Positions 1 to 8,773 are shown, counted from the stretch's first letter. The stretch is DNA of 64,000 nt from Haliscomenobacter hydrossis DSM 1100 (GCF_000212735.1 NC_015510.1:3436315-3500314); one strand, 5' to 3'. Notes: generated by a model not told the origin, from the letters alone. Made by a program: numbers and translations.

Positions 1-3000
1 CCCCCACCACAACCCTTTCAATCCGATCCACGCCCCCTTCCCGTTTCACGAAATTGCACCATGCACAATTCGCCTTCCCACAACCCTCGTAAAACTCATG
101 CTTGCGGATTTTTGCATACGCCTCCCGGATCATTTGCCGCATAAAAGCCGTGTCTTCGGGCGTAAAACTCAGGCGCACTTCCGGGAATTGCCCATCCGGG
201 GTAGGATCCAGATAGGCGATTTCACCAAACGTTACGCGGCGTGAAGAACGGTCAAAATGCTCGTACAGCAATTTGTAAAACAACAATTGCCGCCAATACG
301 TGCCGCCGTATGGATTGGTGTCGGTGGGGCGACGCAATTTCGTCCCGTCGTGGCTCCCGGTTTTGTAGTCGATGATGCCTACGCGGAGCTGGTCGTAAAA
401 TTCAATCTTGTCGATGGTACCCGTCAGGGGTACGCCATCCACTTCGATTTGCCGAATGGTGTATTCCACCCGTACCCGCTTGTGCCAACGGCCATAGTAA
501 TATTGGTAATAACGCCCCAGTTGGCGTTTGCCCAATTCCAGGCGGCGTTCAAAAGAAGGCAGAGAAAGTTGTTGCCGCTGGCGGTTCAGCTCTTGCTCAA
601 AAAAGTACAGCAATTCTTTTTCCGAAGGAAACAAACGCTGAGGCGACAGCAACATGCGGTCGAACAACCGTTGTAGTGCATTGTGTACCGCAGTGCCATA
701 AGCCGTAGCCTCGTTGTGCAGGCCGGGCACTTTCAGGATGTATTCGTAATAAAAAGCCAGGGGGCAATTGAGGAAAGTATTCAGCGCCGAAATGCTCATC
801 CGGAAATTGCGCAGAATGGCCTCGATCATGCTCCGATCCTGGGGCGCAACGCTGGGTTTTTGTTGCTCTTGCAGGCGCAGCAATTGGGTACTGAGCACCA
901 GCGGGGCGGGCAGCACCTTTTGTTCAAGGGCCAGGGTTTGGGTGCTCAATAGCTCATCAATATATAGGGCGCGTTGCAGTTCTTTTTCCGAATCATCTTG
1001 CCGGGCATAAGACAAGTGTAAAAAAGTCTTCGCTCGGGTGAGCGCTACATAAAACAAACGGCGCCGCGCTTCGGTAGCGTCTTCTTCACCCGAATAAGTG
1101 AGGGTTTCGGGCAACGTGAACCGATAGCTGTTGCGCCCCGAAGCAGGCTCCCAATAATCCTTGACACAGTCCAGCATAAACACCGCCGTAAACTCCAGGC
1201 CTTTGGCGGCATGCGCTGTAAGCAAATGTACGCCCACCTGGTCATCACTCAGGCGACTGAGGGCCAGCGGCAGGCGGTTGGCCTCCATGCGGTGCAGGTT
1301 GTGCAGGAGTTCAGCCAGGGAATAATGCGGTCGCCGCTGGCACTCTTCACGCACGTACTGAAAAAAAGTATGCAGCACCTGGATTTGCCAGGCGTGGTTG
1401 GGCTGTTCCAGGATGTATTGCAAAAAGCCCGAGCGGTTCAACAGCTTTTCCAGCAGGGTAGGCAGGGGTTCGTTGAGGCAATCGGCAATCAGCTCCTCCA
1501 GCAAGATGGCAAAATTGGTCAGTACTGCGGGTTTTTCCAGGTTCAGTTCACCCAAGGCAGCGTGGTCCAAAAGCAATTCCCGCCAGGGCGGACGCACATC
1601 CGCAGGAAAACGCGCCAGATGAGTGCTCAATCGCGCCAGGTCAAGCGGAGAAATGCCCAGAAAATGGGCGTGCAATATTTGAAACAAACGCAACTCGCCG
1701 GAATGTGGCTGCAAGGTTTCGTGGTGCAAGTAATCCAACAAGCTGCGCAAGCGCTGGATGAGCGGCAACTCCAGGATGTTTACATCGCGACGGGTTTGGT
1801 AGGGAATGCCTTTTTTTTCTAAAAGTCCGAGTAGGTTGCGCACCTGGCGGTGTTGGGCGTAAATGATGGCGATCTCTTGTAGTGGAATGCCCTTTTGTTG
1901 TAGCGCCTCAATTTGCTGCACAATATCCGTCTCTTCACTGATGCGGTTGGGGTACTCGCTAATCAGGGGTGTAGCTTTACCTTTAACTGCTGCGGCCACC
2001 AGGTTTTTGTTCAATCCCAGGGCTTGCAAATGGGAAATGATGCGCAGTTGGTTGTTTTGGATCAATTGACCGGCGGCATCCAAAAACCCTTGTACCGAGC
2101 GGTAGTTTTCCGTGAGCACTACCGTATGCAGGTTGTGCTGGTATTTGGCATAAAAGTCCGTCAGGTTTTTGAGGCGCGCACCCTGAAATTCAAAAATTGA
2201 TTGGTCATCATCGCCTACCAAAAACACGTTGGGGGTCTCCCAATAATTGATCAATTGCAGCAGGATTTCGTTTTGGGAGCCATTGGTATCCTGGTACTCG
2301 TCCACCAACACGTAGAGGTATTGCTCCTGATAGCTGCGCAAAAGGTAATCGTGGGTTTCAAAAGCACGCAACACCCACAAAATCATGTCCTGATAATCGT
2401 AGCGGCGAGCGGCTTGTTTGGCGGCTTCGTAGCGCGGGTAGAGTGCGGCGGCGGCCCGCAGGCGTTGCATGCGGATTTGCTCTTCTTTGATTTTGGCTTC
2501 CTTGAGGTCGCCCTTTTGTTGAGCGCCCTGCTTGCGTTGGTAGCGGTATTCGGGGCGGTCGGGCAAACTGGCCAGCCAGGCGTCGATTTGCTGAATGACG
2601 TACTCCGCTGTCCAGTCTTCCATTTTGCAACGCTGGAAAAAATCCTGGAGGTGCGTTTCATAAAAATACACGTCACTTTGCCCGCGTTTGAGTGGGTGTT
2701 CTACATCCAATTCATCAATCAGGGCGCGGATGAGGTCGACCTTTTCCAAATCGCCCAGGGGTTCCAAATCCTGGCGACCAAAAAGCTCCAAGTTGTCTTG
2801 AATAACCGCGTTGCAAAAGGAGTGAAAGGTATAAATGTGTACCCGATGACCATCCGGTCCGATAAGTTGCAGCAAGCGCTCGCGCATGGCCGTCACTCCG
2901 GCATCGGTGAAGGTAAGGCAAAGGATGTTTTGGGCCTGGGTATCGGTTTCGAGCAGAATTTTTCCAATACGCGCTGCTAGAATATGTGTTTTCCCGGTGC

Positions 3001-3106
3001 CCGGCCCCGCAATCACCATCACCGGCCCTTCAATCTGCTCAACGGCGGAGCGCTGGGCGGGATTGAGTTTTGCTAACTCGCGAAGGAACGACTCGGTGTA
3101 CTGCAT
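1..3106 (-). CDS. UvrD/PcrA-type DNA helicase fused to a PD-(D/E)XK nuclease domain (3' end beyond window)
   Basis: ATP-dependent 3'-5' DNA translocase of helicase superfamily 1A, probably acting in DNA repair or break processing in the cytoplasm. Translating the minus strand from the ATG at 3106 gives an open frame of about 1035 codons with no stop before the window edge. The helicase motifs appear in order: Walker A GPGTGKTHIL (K39), LVDEYQDTN, VGDDDQSIF, ENYRS, LLTAHAAKGLEF and FYVALTRAK. The C-terminal third carries a RecB/AddB-like nuclease: GTAVHNAL, LTGTIDKIE, GIIDYKTGS and a QLLFYKLL helix. Near the visible end, CGKANCAWC resembles the C-terminal cysteines that hold an iron-sulfur cluster in AddB-like nucleases. 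It stands alone, divergent from the toxin-antitoxin pair. It could be called UvrD, PcrA or an AddA-like helicase; the fusion architecture is clear, the exact cellular role is not. Confidence 0.9.
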   Translation of the reverse strand, partial: MQYTESFLRELAKLNPAQRSAVEQIEGPVMVIAGPGTGKTHILAARIGKILLETDTQAQNILCLTFTDAGVTAMRERLLQLIGPDGHRVHIYTFHSFCNAVIQDNLELFGRQDLEPLGDLEKVDLIRALIDELDVEHPLKRGQSDVYFYETHLQDFFQRCKMEDWTAEYVIQQIDAWLASLPDRPEYRYQRKQGAQQKGDLKEAKIKEEQIRMQRLRAAAALYPRYEAAKQAARRYDYQDMILWVLRAFETHDYLLRSYQEQYLYVLVDEYQDTNGSQNEILLQLINYWETPNVFLVGDDDQSIFEFQGARLKNLTDFYAKYQHNLHTVVLTENYRSVQGFLDAAGQLIQNNQLRIISHLQALGLNKNLVAAAVKGKATPLISEYPNRISEETDIVQQIEALQQKGIPLQEIAIIYAQHRQVRNLLGLLEKKGIPYQTRRDVNILELPLIQRLRSLLDYLHHETLQPHSGELRLFQILHAHFLGISPLDLARLSTHLARFPADVRPPWRELLLDHAALGELNLEKPAVLTNFAILLEELIADCLNEPLPTLLEKLLNRSGFLQYILEQPNHAWQIQVLHTFFQYVREECQRRPHYSLAELLHNLHRMEANRLPLALSRLSDDQVGVHLLTAHAAKGLEFTAVFMLDCVKDYWEPASGRNSYRFTLPETLTYSGEEDATEARRRLFYVALTRAKTFLHLSYARQDDSEKELQRALYIDELLSTQTLALEQKVLPAPLVLSTQLLRLQEQQKPSVAPQDRSMIEAILRNFRMSISALNTFLNCPLAFYYEYILKVPGLHNEATAYGTAVHNALQRLFDRMLLSPQRLFPSEKELLYFFEQELNRQRQQLSLPSFERRLELGKRQLGRYYQYYYGRWHKRVRVEYTIRQIEVDGVPLTGTIDKIEFYDQLRVGIIDYKTGSHDGTKLRRPTDTNPYGGTYWRQLLFYKLLYEHFDRSSRRVTFGEIAYLDPTPDGQFPEVRLSFTPEDTAFMRQMIREAYAKIRKHEFYEGCGKANCAWCNFVKREGGVDRIERVVVG

Positions 3107-3111
3107 TAAGG

Positions 3112-3142
<31 letters not shown>

Positions 3143-3244
3143 TGGGTAGGTCCATCATTTTCGGGTGGTAAGTTAAGGATTTTGGGGATTTTGGGGAAAT
3201 TTGGGTGTTGCGCGATAACTGTGGCTTTTTTGCACGTAAATGCT

Positions 3245-3252
3245 TACATTTG
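3245..3252 (+). promoter_or_regulatory. Bacteroidota -7 box upstream of the toxin-antitoxin genes
   Basis: TACATTTG matches the Bacteroidota consensus TAnnTTTG. It predicts a transcript starting near 3257, which supports the ATG at 3274 rather than the in-frame GTG at 3205. No good TTG at the -33 spacing was found. Confidence 0.5.
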
Positions 3253-3273
3253 TTTTGTAAAAAATTGATTCAA

Positions 3274-3546
3274 ATGACAGAGGTACAAATCAGAACAGAG
3301 GTACATAAAATGGTTGATCGTTTGGATGAAACATTGTTGGCCGCCATCCATTCAATGCTGCAAACTTATGAGCAAAAGAAAGAAGATGACCCGATCGTGG
3401 GATATGATTTGAATGGTCTGCCTTTGCGAGCCAGTTTGTTGAAAGAAGAACTGCTTCAGGAACTCGAAGGAGTTGAAAAAGGACACTTTATTACGATTGA
3501 AGACCTGGAAAAAAAATCGGAACAATGGCTAACAGCTACCAGATAG
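3274..3546 (+). CDS. Antitoxin-like small protein of a type II toxin-antitoxin pair
   Basis: A 90-aa acidic protein beginning MTEVQIRTEVHKMVD. Its reading frame overlaps the start of the downstream RelE/ParE-type toxin by 22 bp, the usual antitoxin-then-toxin order. The segment DDPIVGYDLNGLPLRA resembles the toxin-wrapping tail of small antitoxins found beside RelE/ParE toxins in Bacteroidota. I see no clear DNA-binding domain such as ribbon-helix-helix, although the N-terminal helix could dimerise. The call rests mainly on gene order and size. The ATG at 3274 is preferred because a TAnnTTTG promoter box lies at 3245; an upstream GTG at 3205 would add 23 unconvincing residues. Confidence 0.7.
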   Translation: MTEVQIRTEVHKMVDRLDETLLAAIHSMLQTYEQKKEDDPIVGYDLNGLPLRASLLKEELLQELEGVEKGHFITIEDLEKKSEQWLTATR

Positions 3547-3851
3547 TTGTAACTCCGCGAGCAGAACAAAAATTAGAGGATATCGTTTTTTACGTCAAAG
3601 AGAATGCCTCTGAAGAGACGGCTGAAAAAGTTCGAAAAGGTATTTTGGAGACCATAAAAAGTTTGGCCAAAATGCCTACTGCCCATCCGCTAGTTCCTGA
3701 AATTTCTACGGAACAAGTTGTTTTTCGTCGGATCATGAAGTGGTCGTATCGCATCATTTATACAATCAAAGAAAATGAACTTACTGTGGTTGTGGTGGAA
3801 ATCAACCATGAGAAAGAGGATTTGGAGAAACTTAAGGGGGTGATTTTGTAG
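3525..3851 (+). CDS. RelE/ParE-family toxin
   Basis: A 108-aa basic protein with the RelE/ParE fold signature: an N-terminal strand YQIVVTPRAEQKLEDIVFYV, a helical hairpin, then a C-terminal sheet with FRRIMKWSYRIIYTIKENE and VVVVEINHEKED. RelE members cut mRNA on the ribosome and ParE members poison DNA gyrase; the sequence alone does not separate the two. The conserved R-x-I-Y-x-I and terminal H positions are present, so it looks intact. It is translationally coupled to the antitoxin (22-bp overlap). Such pairs stabilise DNA regions or respond to stress or phage; no mobile element boundaries were seen around it. Confidence 0.82.
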   Translation: MANSYQIVVTPRAEQKLEDIVFYVKENASEETAEKVRKGILETIKSLAKMPTAHPLVPEISTEQVVFRRIMKWSYRIIYTIKENELTVVVVEINHEKEDLEKLKGVIL

Positions 3852-3962
3852 ATATTCCTTGAAAATGACTACTGACTTTTTGTGCAGAGAGCAACCTCCG
3901 CAAGTTTCGGATTTTATCCCTCCCCCATTCCCGCGATCTTTGTAGCGTAAAAAGTAACAACG

Positions 3963-4808
3963 ATGAACACACAAGATCAACTCAATTACACCCGCATTGC
4001 CGAGGCAATCGAGTACATCCGCAGCCATTTCAAGGAGCAACCCAATCTGGATGAGGTCGCCGAAAAGGTACATTTAAGCCCTTTTCATTTTCAACGCCTG
4101 TTTAGTGAATGGGCAGGGACGAGCCCGAAAAAGTTTTTGCAATACATCAGTGTAGAGCACGCCAAAAAGCTCTTGAAAGAGGAGCAAGCTACCCTTTTTG
4201 ACACGGCTTACGAAACCGGGCTTTCGGGCACCAGTAGGCTGCACGACCTCTTCATCAACATTGAGGGCATGACGCCAGCGGAATACAAAAACGGCGCAAA
4301 AAACCTGGACATCAATTACAGCTTTGCCGAAAGTCCCTTTGGCAACCTGATCGTGGCTTCCACCCTCAAAGGGGTTTGTTTTATGGGTTTTTATGAAGAT
4401 GAATCTACTGCGTTTGCAGCGCTCCAGGCGCATTTCTCCCATGCCGAATTCAGCCGCAAGTTGGACATGATTCAGCAAAATGCCTTGTTCATTTTCCAAA
4501 ATGACTGGAGCAAACTGCATGAAATCAAGTTGCACTTGAAAGGCACCGATTTTCAACTCAAAGTTTGGGAAACGCTGCTCAAAATCCCCATGGGTCAACT
4601 GGCAACCTATGGCGCCATCGCCCAAAAAATTGGCAATCCCAATGCTTCACGCGCTGTTGGTACTGCCATTGGCAGCAATCCCGTGGCCTTTTTGATTCCT
4701 TGTCACCGGGTGATTCAGTCTACCGGAACCTTTGGGGGCTATATGTGGGGTCCCACGCGGAAAACGGCCATGATTGGTTGGGAAGGAGCTAAAACGCAAA
4801 CAAATTAA
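3963..4808 (+). CDS. AraC-type regulator fused to O6-alkylguanine-DNA alkyltransferase (Ada/Ogt-like)
   Basis: A 281-aa fusion. Residues 1-105 form an AraC-type double helix-turn-helix (LSPFHFQRLFSEWAG and GLSGTSRLHDLF). Residues 115-280 form the alkyltransferase, with the acceptor cysteine in IPCHRVI (C247). The enzyme removes alkyl groups from O6-guanine by transferring them to that cysteine. Unlike E. coli Ada it lacks the N-terminal zinc/Cys domain that senses methylphosphotriesters, so how the DNA-binding half is switched is unclear. It lies 36 bp upstream of an alkB homologue, forming an alkylation-repair operon. A near-consensus -7 box (GATCTTTG) sits at 3935-3942. Family identity is firm; the gene name (ada or ogt) is a matter of convention. 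Confidence 0.92.
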   Translation: MNTQDQLNYTRIAEAIEYIRSHFKEQPNLDEVAEKVHLSPFHFQRLFSEWAGTSPKKFLQYISVEHAKKLLKEEQATLFDTAYETGLSGTSRLHDLFINIEGMTPAEYKNGAKNLDINYSFAESPFGNLIVASTLKGVCFMGFYEDESTAFAALQAHFSHAEFSRKLDMIQQNALFIFQNDWSKLHEIKLHLKGTDFQLKVWETLLKIPMGQLATYGAIAQKIGNPNASRAVGTAIGSNPVAFLIPCHRVIQSTGTFGGYMWGPTRKTAMIGWEGAKTQTN

Positions 4809-4844
4809 GGCCGATGCTGTTTCAGCAATATCAAATCTGGAAAC

Positions 4845-5459
4845 ATGGACTTGTTCAGTAAGCTTGCAGATGCTACCCTTAATCTCCTACCAAAAGACGG
4901 GATTGTTAACTACTATGGTCAAATCTTCACACAAGAGGAAGCAGATCATTACTACCAACAATTGCTGCACAAGATCGAATGGCGGAACGACGAAGCCCTG
5001 ATGTTTGGGAAACTGATCACTACCAAGCGCAAAGTAGCCTGGTATGCCGAAACGAACTTTGAATACACCTACTCCAAAATCACCAAACGCGCCTTGCCCT
5101 GGACGGCAGAGTTGCTGGAACTTAAAAAAATCACCGAAGAAAAAACGGGTGAAACTTACAATTCCTGCCTGCTCAACCTCTACCACAGCGGTGAAGAAGG
5201 CATGGCCTGGCACAGCGATGGGGAAAAGGATTTAAAAAAGGACGGAGCGATTGGTTCGCTGAGTTTTGGCGCAGAGCGCAAGTTTGCGTTCAAACACAAA
5301 GTAAGTAAAGAAACCGTGAGTGTTCTACTGGAGCACGGCAGCTTGTTGGTAATGAAAGGAACGACGCAGACGTTTTGGTTGCATCGTTTGCCGCCAACTA
5401 AAACGGTGGGGACTCCTCGGGTAAATTTGACGTTTCGGACGATTGAGGAAGCGGGGTGA
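4845..5459 (+). CDS. alkB: AlkB-type 2-oxoglutarate/Fe(II)-dependent DNA dealkylase
   Basis: A 204-aa enzyme that oxidatively removes methyl groups from 1-methyladenine and 3-methylcytosine in DNA. The iron ligands are visible as H123 and D125 (MAWHSDGEKD) and H180 (FWLHRLPP). The 2-oxoglutarate-binding arginines follow in PRVNLTFRT (R192, R198). Length and motif spacing fit the bacterial AlkB/ALKBH2-like group. It follows the Ada/Ogt fusion by 36 bp on the same strand, so both branches of direct alkylation reversal are likely co-transcribed. No terminator was seen directly after the gene. Confidence 0.92.
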   Translation: MDLFSKLADATLNLLPKDGIVNYYGQIFTQEEADHYYQQLLHKIEWRNDEALMFGKLITTKRKVAWYAETNFEYTYSKITKRALPWTAELLELKKITEEKTGETYNSCLLNLYHSGEEGMAWHSDGEKDLKKDGAIGSLSFGAERKFAFKHKVSKETVSVLLEHGSLLVMKGTTQTFWLHRLPPTKTVGTPRVNLTFRTIEEAG

Positions 5460-5726
5460 TGCTTTTTTATCGAAAATGACTTCATTCATCAAGATCATTT
5501 TAAAAGACACTTAAAAACAACCCGTTTTTACAACAAATCCAAGTTAACCTGTGCGAAACCTGAAAAACAGGTACCCTAGATGAAGGATTTAAAACTGGTT
5601 GATGTAGAGTTTATGATCCTCACTTCCATCTTATCCCAGTAAGCATCAACTTTAGCCGTTCGAAATTCATCCTCATTTCAATATTTTTCACCAATTTTGC
5701 AGCTTTGAACAAAAGCCATCCGACTG
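5460..5726. other. Spacer before the Bat operon
   Basis: 267 bp of AT-rich sequence between alkB and the MoxR gene. No convincing ORF, repeat or hairpin was seen. CAATTTTG at 5691-5698 is one base off the TAnnTTTG box and may belong to the operon promoter. Confidence 0.3.
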
Positions 5727-6725
5727 ATGCACCACGTGGATATTGAAGCGCTAAACCAACAGATCTACATCGACAGCGCCTTTGTAGAAAAATTACATGC
5801 GGAAACGGCCAAAGTGATCGTTGGGCAGGAGCGCATGATTGAACGCCTGATGCTGGGTTTGCTCAGTAGAGGACACGTCCTGCTGGAAGGCTTGCCCGGC
5901 TTGGCCAAAACGCTGGCCATCAAGACCCTTTCTCAGGCCATTGATGCCCGTTTTAGCCGCATCCAGTTCACCCCCGACCTTTTGCCTGCCGACATTATTG
6001 GCACCATGATTTACAATCCGGCGCAAAACGAATTCACCGTCCGCAAAGGGCCCATTTTTGCCAACTTCATCCTGGCCGATGAGATCAACCGCGCACCCGC
6101 CAAAGTACAAAGTGCCCTGCTCGAAGCCATGCAAGAGCGCCAGGTCACCATCGGTACGGATACGTTCAAACTGGAAGAACCTTTTTTGGTGTTGGCTACC
6201 CAAAACCCCATCGAACAGGAAGGCACCTATCCACTTCCCGAAGCCCAGGTGGACCGTTTTATGCTCAAAGTAAAAATCGGTTACCCCAGCAAAGAGGAAG
6301 AACGCGAAATCATGCGCCGCAACCTCAACGATGAAACTTTCGGTCAACTTATTCAACCGGTAGTTTCTCCGGAAGAAATCATGCGCGCCCGCAAATCCGT
6401 CCGCAACGTGTACATGGACGAAAAAATCGAGCGTTACATCCTCGATATCGTTTTTGCTACCCGTAACCCGGCGGAATATGGCCTGCGCAATTTGCAGCCC
6501 CTGATTAGCTACGGAGCATCGCCGCGCGCCAGCATCAACCTGGCATTGGCCGCCAAAGCCTACGCCTTCCTCAAGCGCCGTGGTTACGTGATCCCCGAAG
6601 ACGTACGCAACATTTGTATGGATGTGCTGCGCCACCGCATGGGCCTCACCTACGAAGCGGAAGCGGAGAATACCACCCAAGAAGACATCGTGAATAAGAT
6701 TTTGAATACTGTTGAAGTACCGTAA
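5727..6725 (+). CDS. MoxR-family AAA+ ATPase, first gene of the Bat operon
   Basis: A 332-aa AAA+ chaperone-like ATPase. Walker A is GLPGLAKT, Walker B is ILADEINRAP, sensor 1 is LATQNPIEQEG, and the C-terminal lid domain is of the MoxR type. MoxR ATPases work with von Willebrand A (VWA) proteins to mature or remodel partner complexes. It heads a same-strand run of DUF58, BatA, BatB, BatC and BatD genes, the usual order of Bat (Bacteroides aerotolerance) loci, which supports envelope or oxidative-stress tolerance. The exact substrate of these complexes is not established. Length is normal for the family. Confidence 0.95.
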   Translation: MHHVDIEALNQQIYIDSAFVEKLHAETAKVIVGQERMIERLMLGLLSRGHVLLEGLPGLAKTLAIKTLSQAIDARFSRIQFTPDLLPADIIGTMIYNPAQNEFTVRKGPIFANFILADEINRAPAKVQSALLEAMQERQVTIGTDTFKLEEPFLVLATQNPIEQEGTYPLPEAQVDRFMLKVKIGYPSKEEEREIMRRNLNDETFGQLIQPVVSPEEIMRARKSVRNVYMDEKIERYILDIVFATRNPAEYGLRNLQPLISYGASPRASINLALAAKAYAFLKRRGYVIPEDVRNICMDVLRHRMGLTYEAEAENTTQEDIVNKILNTVEVP

Positions 6726-6727
6726 CT

Positions 6728-6827
6728 AGGTTCGAAGGTTCGTGAGTTCCAATCGGTCGCCGAGCGAAGCCGAGGTGCCCGATTGGAACTCACGAACTCT
6801 CGAACCCCCGAACCCTCGAACCCTCTT
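6728..6827. repeat. Intergenic palindrome with conserved core (copy 1)
   Basis: An inverted repeat fills the space between the MoxR and DUF58 genes. A 19-bp perfect stem (6738-6756 with 6779-6797) flanks a GC-rich core at 6757-6778 containing GAGCGAAGCCGAGG. Outer arms consist of repeated words such as GGTTCG on the left and CGAACC on the right. The same core occurs at 9865, 53776 and 63466 inside different arms. Confidence 0.85.
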
Positions 6828-6829
6828 CC

Positions 6830-7702
6830 ATGGAGACCAGCGAATTGCTCAAAAAAGTCCGCAAGATCGAAATCAAGATGAAAGGCTTGAGTAAACACCT
6901 GTTTTCGGGTGAATACCACAGCGCTTTCAAGGGCCGGGGCATGTCGTTCAGTGAGGTACGCAACTATCAATATGGCGACGATGTGCGCAACATCGACTGG
7001 AACGTGACAGCGCGCACCGGAGAACCCCACATCAAGATCTTCGAGGAGGAGCGTGAGCTTACGGTGATCCTGCTGGTCGACATCAGCCGTTCGGCGCATT
7101 TTGGCACGGTGCAGCAATTCAAATCAGAAATCATTACCGAAATCAGTGCACTCGTGGCATTTTCGGCCATCACCAACAACGATAAAGTAGGCTTGATCCT
7201 TTTTACCGACCAAATCGAGTTGTTCATTCCGGCCAAAAAAGGCAAACAACACATCCTGCGCATCATCCGCGAGTTGATTGACTTTCAACCCAAAGGAAAA
7301 GGCACTCAAATCGGTAAAGCTTTACAGTATTTTCAAAGCATCATCAAAAAACGCAGCATCTGTTTTTTGATCAGCGACTTCATGGGAGAGGGGTACGAAG
7401 AACCACTGCGGATCGCTTCGCGCAAGCACGATTTGGTAGGGGTCCGCATCGCCGATCCGGCGGAGGCAGCTTTGCCCAATATTGGTTTGGTGCACGCGCT
7501 CGATGCAGAAACCGGAGCGCTCAATTGGCTGGATACCTCCTCGGCACGAGTAAGAGATACTTATGCCGACTGGTACGAACGCAATTACCAATACTACCGC
7601 AATGCTTTCCTGAAATGTGGTGCGGACAATCTGGACATCCTCACAACCGAGTCTTACACCACTGCTTTGCATCAGTTTTTCAAAAAACGTTCTGGCTCAT
7701 GA
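6830..7702 (+). CDS. DUF58 protein (degenerate VWA fold) of the Bat operon
   Basis: A 290-aa protein with the DUF58 hallmark FSEVRNYQYGDDVRNIDWN near residue 45 and a VWA-like core (VILLVDISRSAHFG, then FLISDFMG). DUF58 proteins accompany MoxR ATPases and are thought to form a complex with them at the membrane. It lacks membrane segments, so it is probably cytoplasmic. The stop codon overlaps the start of the next gene (ATGA at 7699-7702), suggesting translational coupling. It is separated from the MoxR gene only by a palindromic spacer. Confidence 0.92.
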   Translation: METSELLKKVRKIEIKMKGLSKHLFSGEYHSAFKGRGMSFSEVRNYQYGDDVRNIDWNVTARTGEPHIKIFEEERELTVILLVDISRSAHFGTVQQFKSEIITEISALVAFSAITNNDKVGLILFTDQIELFIPAKKGKQHILRIIRELIDFQPKGKGTQIGKALQYFQSIIKKRSICFLISDFMGEGYEEPLRIASRKHDLVGVRIADPAEAALPNIGLVHALDAETGALNWLDTSSARVRDTYADWYERNYQYYRNAFLKCGADNLDILTTESYTTALHQFFKKRSGS

Positions 7703-8655
7703 GTGCAAAGTGGTTTAAAATCTTCTCCTTTTGCCTGGTCATCCTGGTTGTTGTCCGTACAGGGTTGTTGGCGCAAGTCAACGTCACTGCACAGCTCAAA
7801 AGCCATGAAATCCTGATTGGCGATCAAGTGCGCCTGACGGTGCAAATCAGCCTGCCGAGCAACCTGAAATTCAAGGAAGTCAAACTAAAAGAAGCATTAC
7901 AGGCGGTTCCCAAAGTGGAGTTGGTTGATCGTGGCTCGGTGCTCAGCATCGCCCAATCTCCCCAACAAATCCTGGAGCAGCAGTTTGTGCTCACCAGTTT
8001 TGAAGCTGGAGAGTACAACATCCCCATCATTGCCATAGACTATGAAGAGGACGGGTTGATCAAGAGTGCCAATACCCATGCACCCCTCCAACTCAGGGTC
8101 ACTTCCATCCCGGTCAACCCGGAAAGAGATACCCTGCGCGCCATCAAAAACATCAACCGGGAAGAGGTAAAAATGAGTGATTTCATCTTTCCACTACTGA
8201 TTGTATTGGTTTTGCTTACGCTCGTGGGATTGAGTATTTATTACATCGTGCGCAAAAAACGCAGACAACAGCCAGCGATCGCATTACCACCGCCTCCACC
8301 CCCTCCGGCCCATGAAACGGCGTTGGCCAAATTGGCGGAGTTGGAGCGCTCTGACCTACTCGACCGTGGTGAAATAAATACCTTCCAAACCGAACTCACT
8401 TATATTTTGCGCGAGTACCTGGAAGGGCGTTATGGCGTTCCTGCATTGGAGTCCACCACCGATGACATTTTGGAATCCCTGCGCAGCATTCAGGTACCTG
8501 AAGACTGGCGTTTGCAATTGCGGCAAATGTTACAAACCGCCGATTTGGTAAAATTTGCCAAGGCGGAGCCACCGCTGAGCTTTCACCTGGAAGCGCTGCA
8601 AAGTGTAAAAACGTTTGTAGAACAGACGCAAGAACGTATTGATAACCTGTCTTAA
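7699..8655 (+). CDS. DUF4381-like membrane protein of the Bat operon
   Basis: A 318-aa protein. Residues 1-30 are a signal peptide or anchor (FKIFSFCLVILVVVRTGLLA). A periplasmic beta-rich domain of BatD flavour follows (VTAQLKSHEILIGDQVRLTV). A transmembrane helix lies near residues 165-190 (FPLLIVLVLLTLVGL), then a proline-rich linker (PPPPPPPA) and a cytoplasmic helical domain with LREYLEGRYGVPALESTTDD, typical of DUF4381-type proteins. It overlaps the DUF58 gene by four bases. The ATG at 7699 is chosen over in-frame starts inside the DUF58 gene because the signal peptide begins there. It likely links the periplasmic Bat proteins to the MoxR/DUF58 pair; that is inference from order and topology. 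Confidence 0.78.
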   Translation: MSAKWFKIFSFCLVILVVVRTGLLAQVNVTAQLKSHEILIGDQVRLTVQISLPSNLKFKEVKLKEALQAVPKVELVDRGSVLSIAQSPQQILEQQFVLTSFEAGEYNIPIIAIDYEEDGLIKSANTHAPLQLRVTSIPVNPERDTLRAIKNINREEVKMSDFIFPLLIVLVLLTLVGLSIYYIVRKKRRQQPAIALPPPPPPPAHETALAKLAELERSDLLDRGEINTFQTELTYILREYLEGRYGVPALESTTDDILESLRSIQVPEDWRLQLRQMLQTADLVKFAKAEPPLSFHLEALQSVKTFVEQTQERIDNLS

Positions 8656-8685
8656 AGTTGGTCAGGTTCGCAAAATATAGAACGC

Positions 8686-8714
8686 CTTTTCGAAAGGTTC
8701 ACCCTTTCGAAAAG
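8686..8714. terminator. Hairpin within the Bat operon (first of two)
   Basis: A perfect 12-bp stem, CTTTTCGAAAGG at 8686-8697 pairing with 8703-8714, and a 5-base loop. No long T-tract follows, so it may attenuate transcription or stabilise mRNA rather than terminate fully. Confidence 0.6.
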
Positions 8715-8744
8715 TTCCTTAGCGCAAAATTGTGCAGACTTAAA

Positions 8745-8773
8745 CCCTCCGAAAGTCTAAAACTTTCGGAGGG
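8745..8773. terminator. Hairpin within the Bat operon (second of two)
   Basis: A perfect 12-bp stem, CCCTCCGAAAGT at 8745-8756 pairing with 8762-8773, and a 5-base loop. It follows the first hairpin after 30 bases and precedes a new promoter, so the pair probably marks the end of a transcript. Confidence 0.6.

Noticed and set aside
257-2980. Several plus-strand open frames opposite the helicase
   Set aside because: They lack family features and lie opposite a continuous minus-strand helicase frame with all expected motifs.
5793-6680. A 295-codon minus-strand frame opposite the MoxR gene
   Set aside because: It is the antisense shadow of a clearly conserved AAA+ ATPase and has no recognisable domain.
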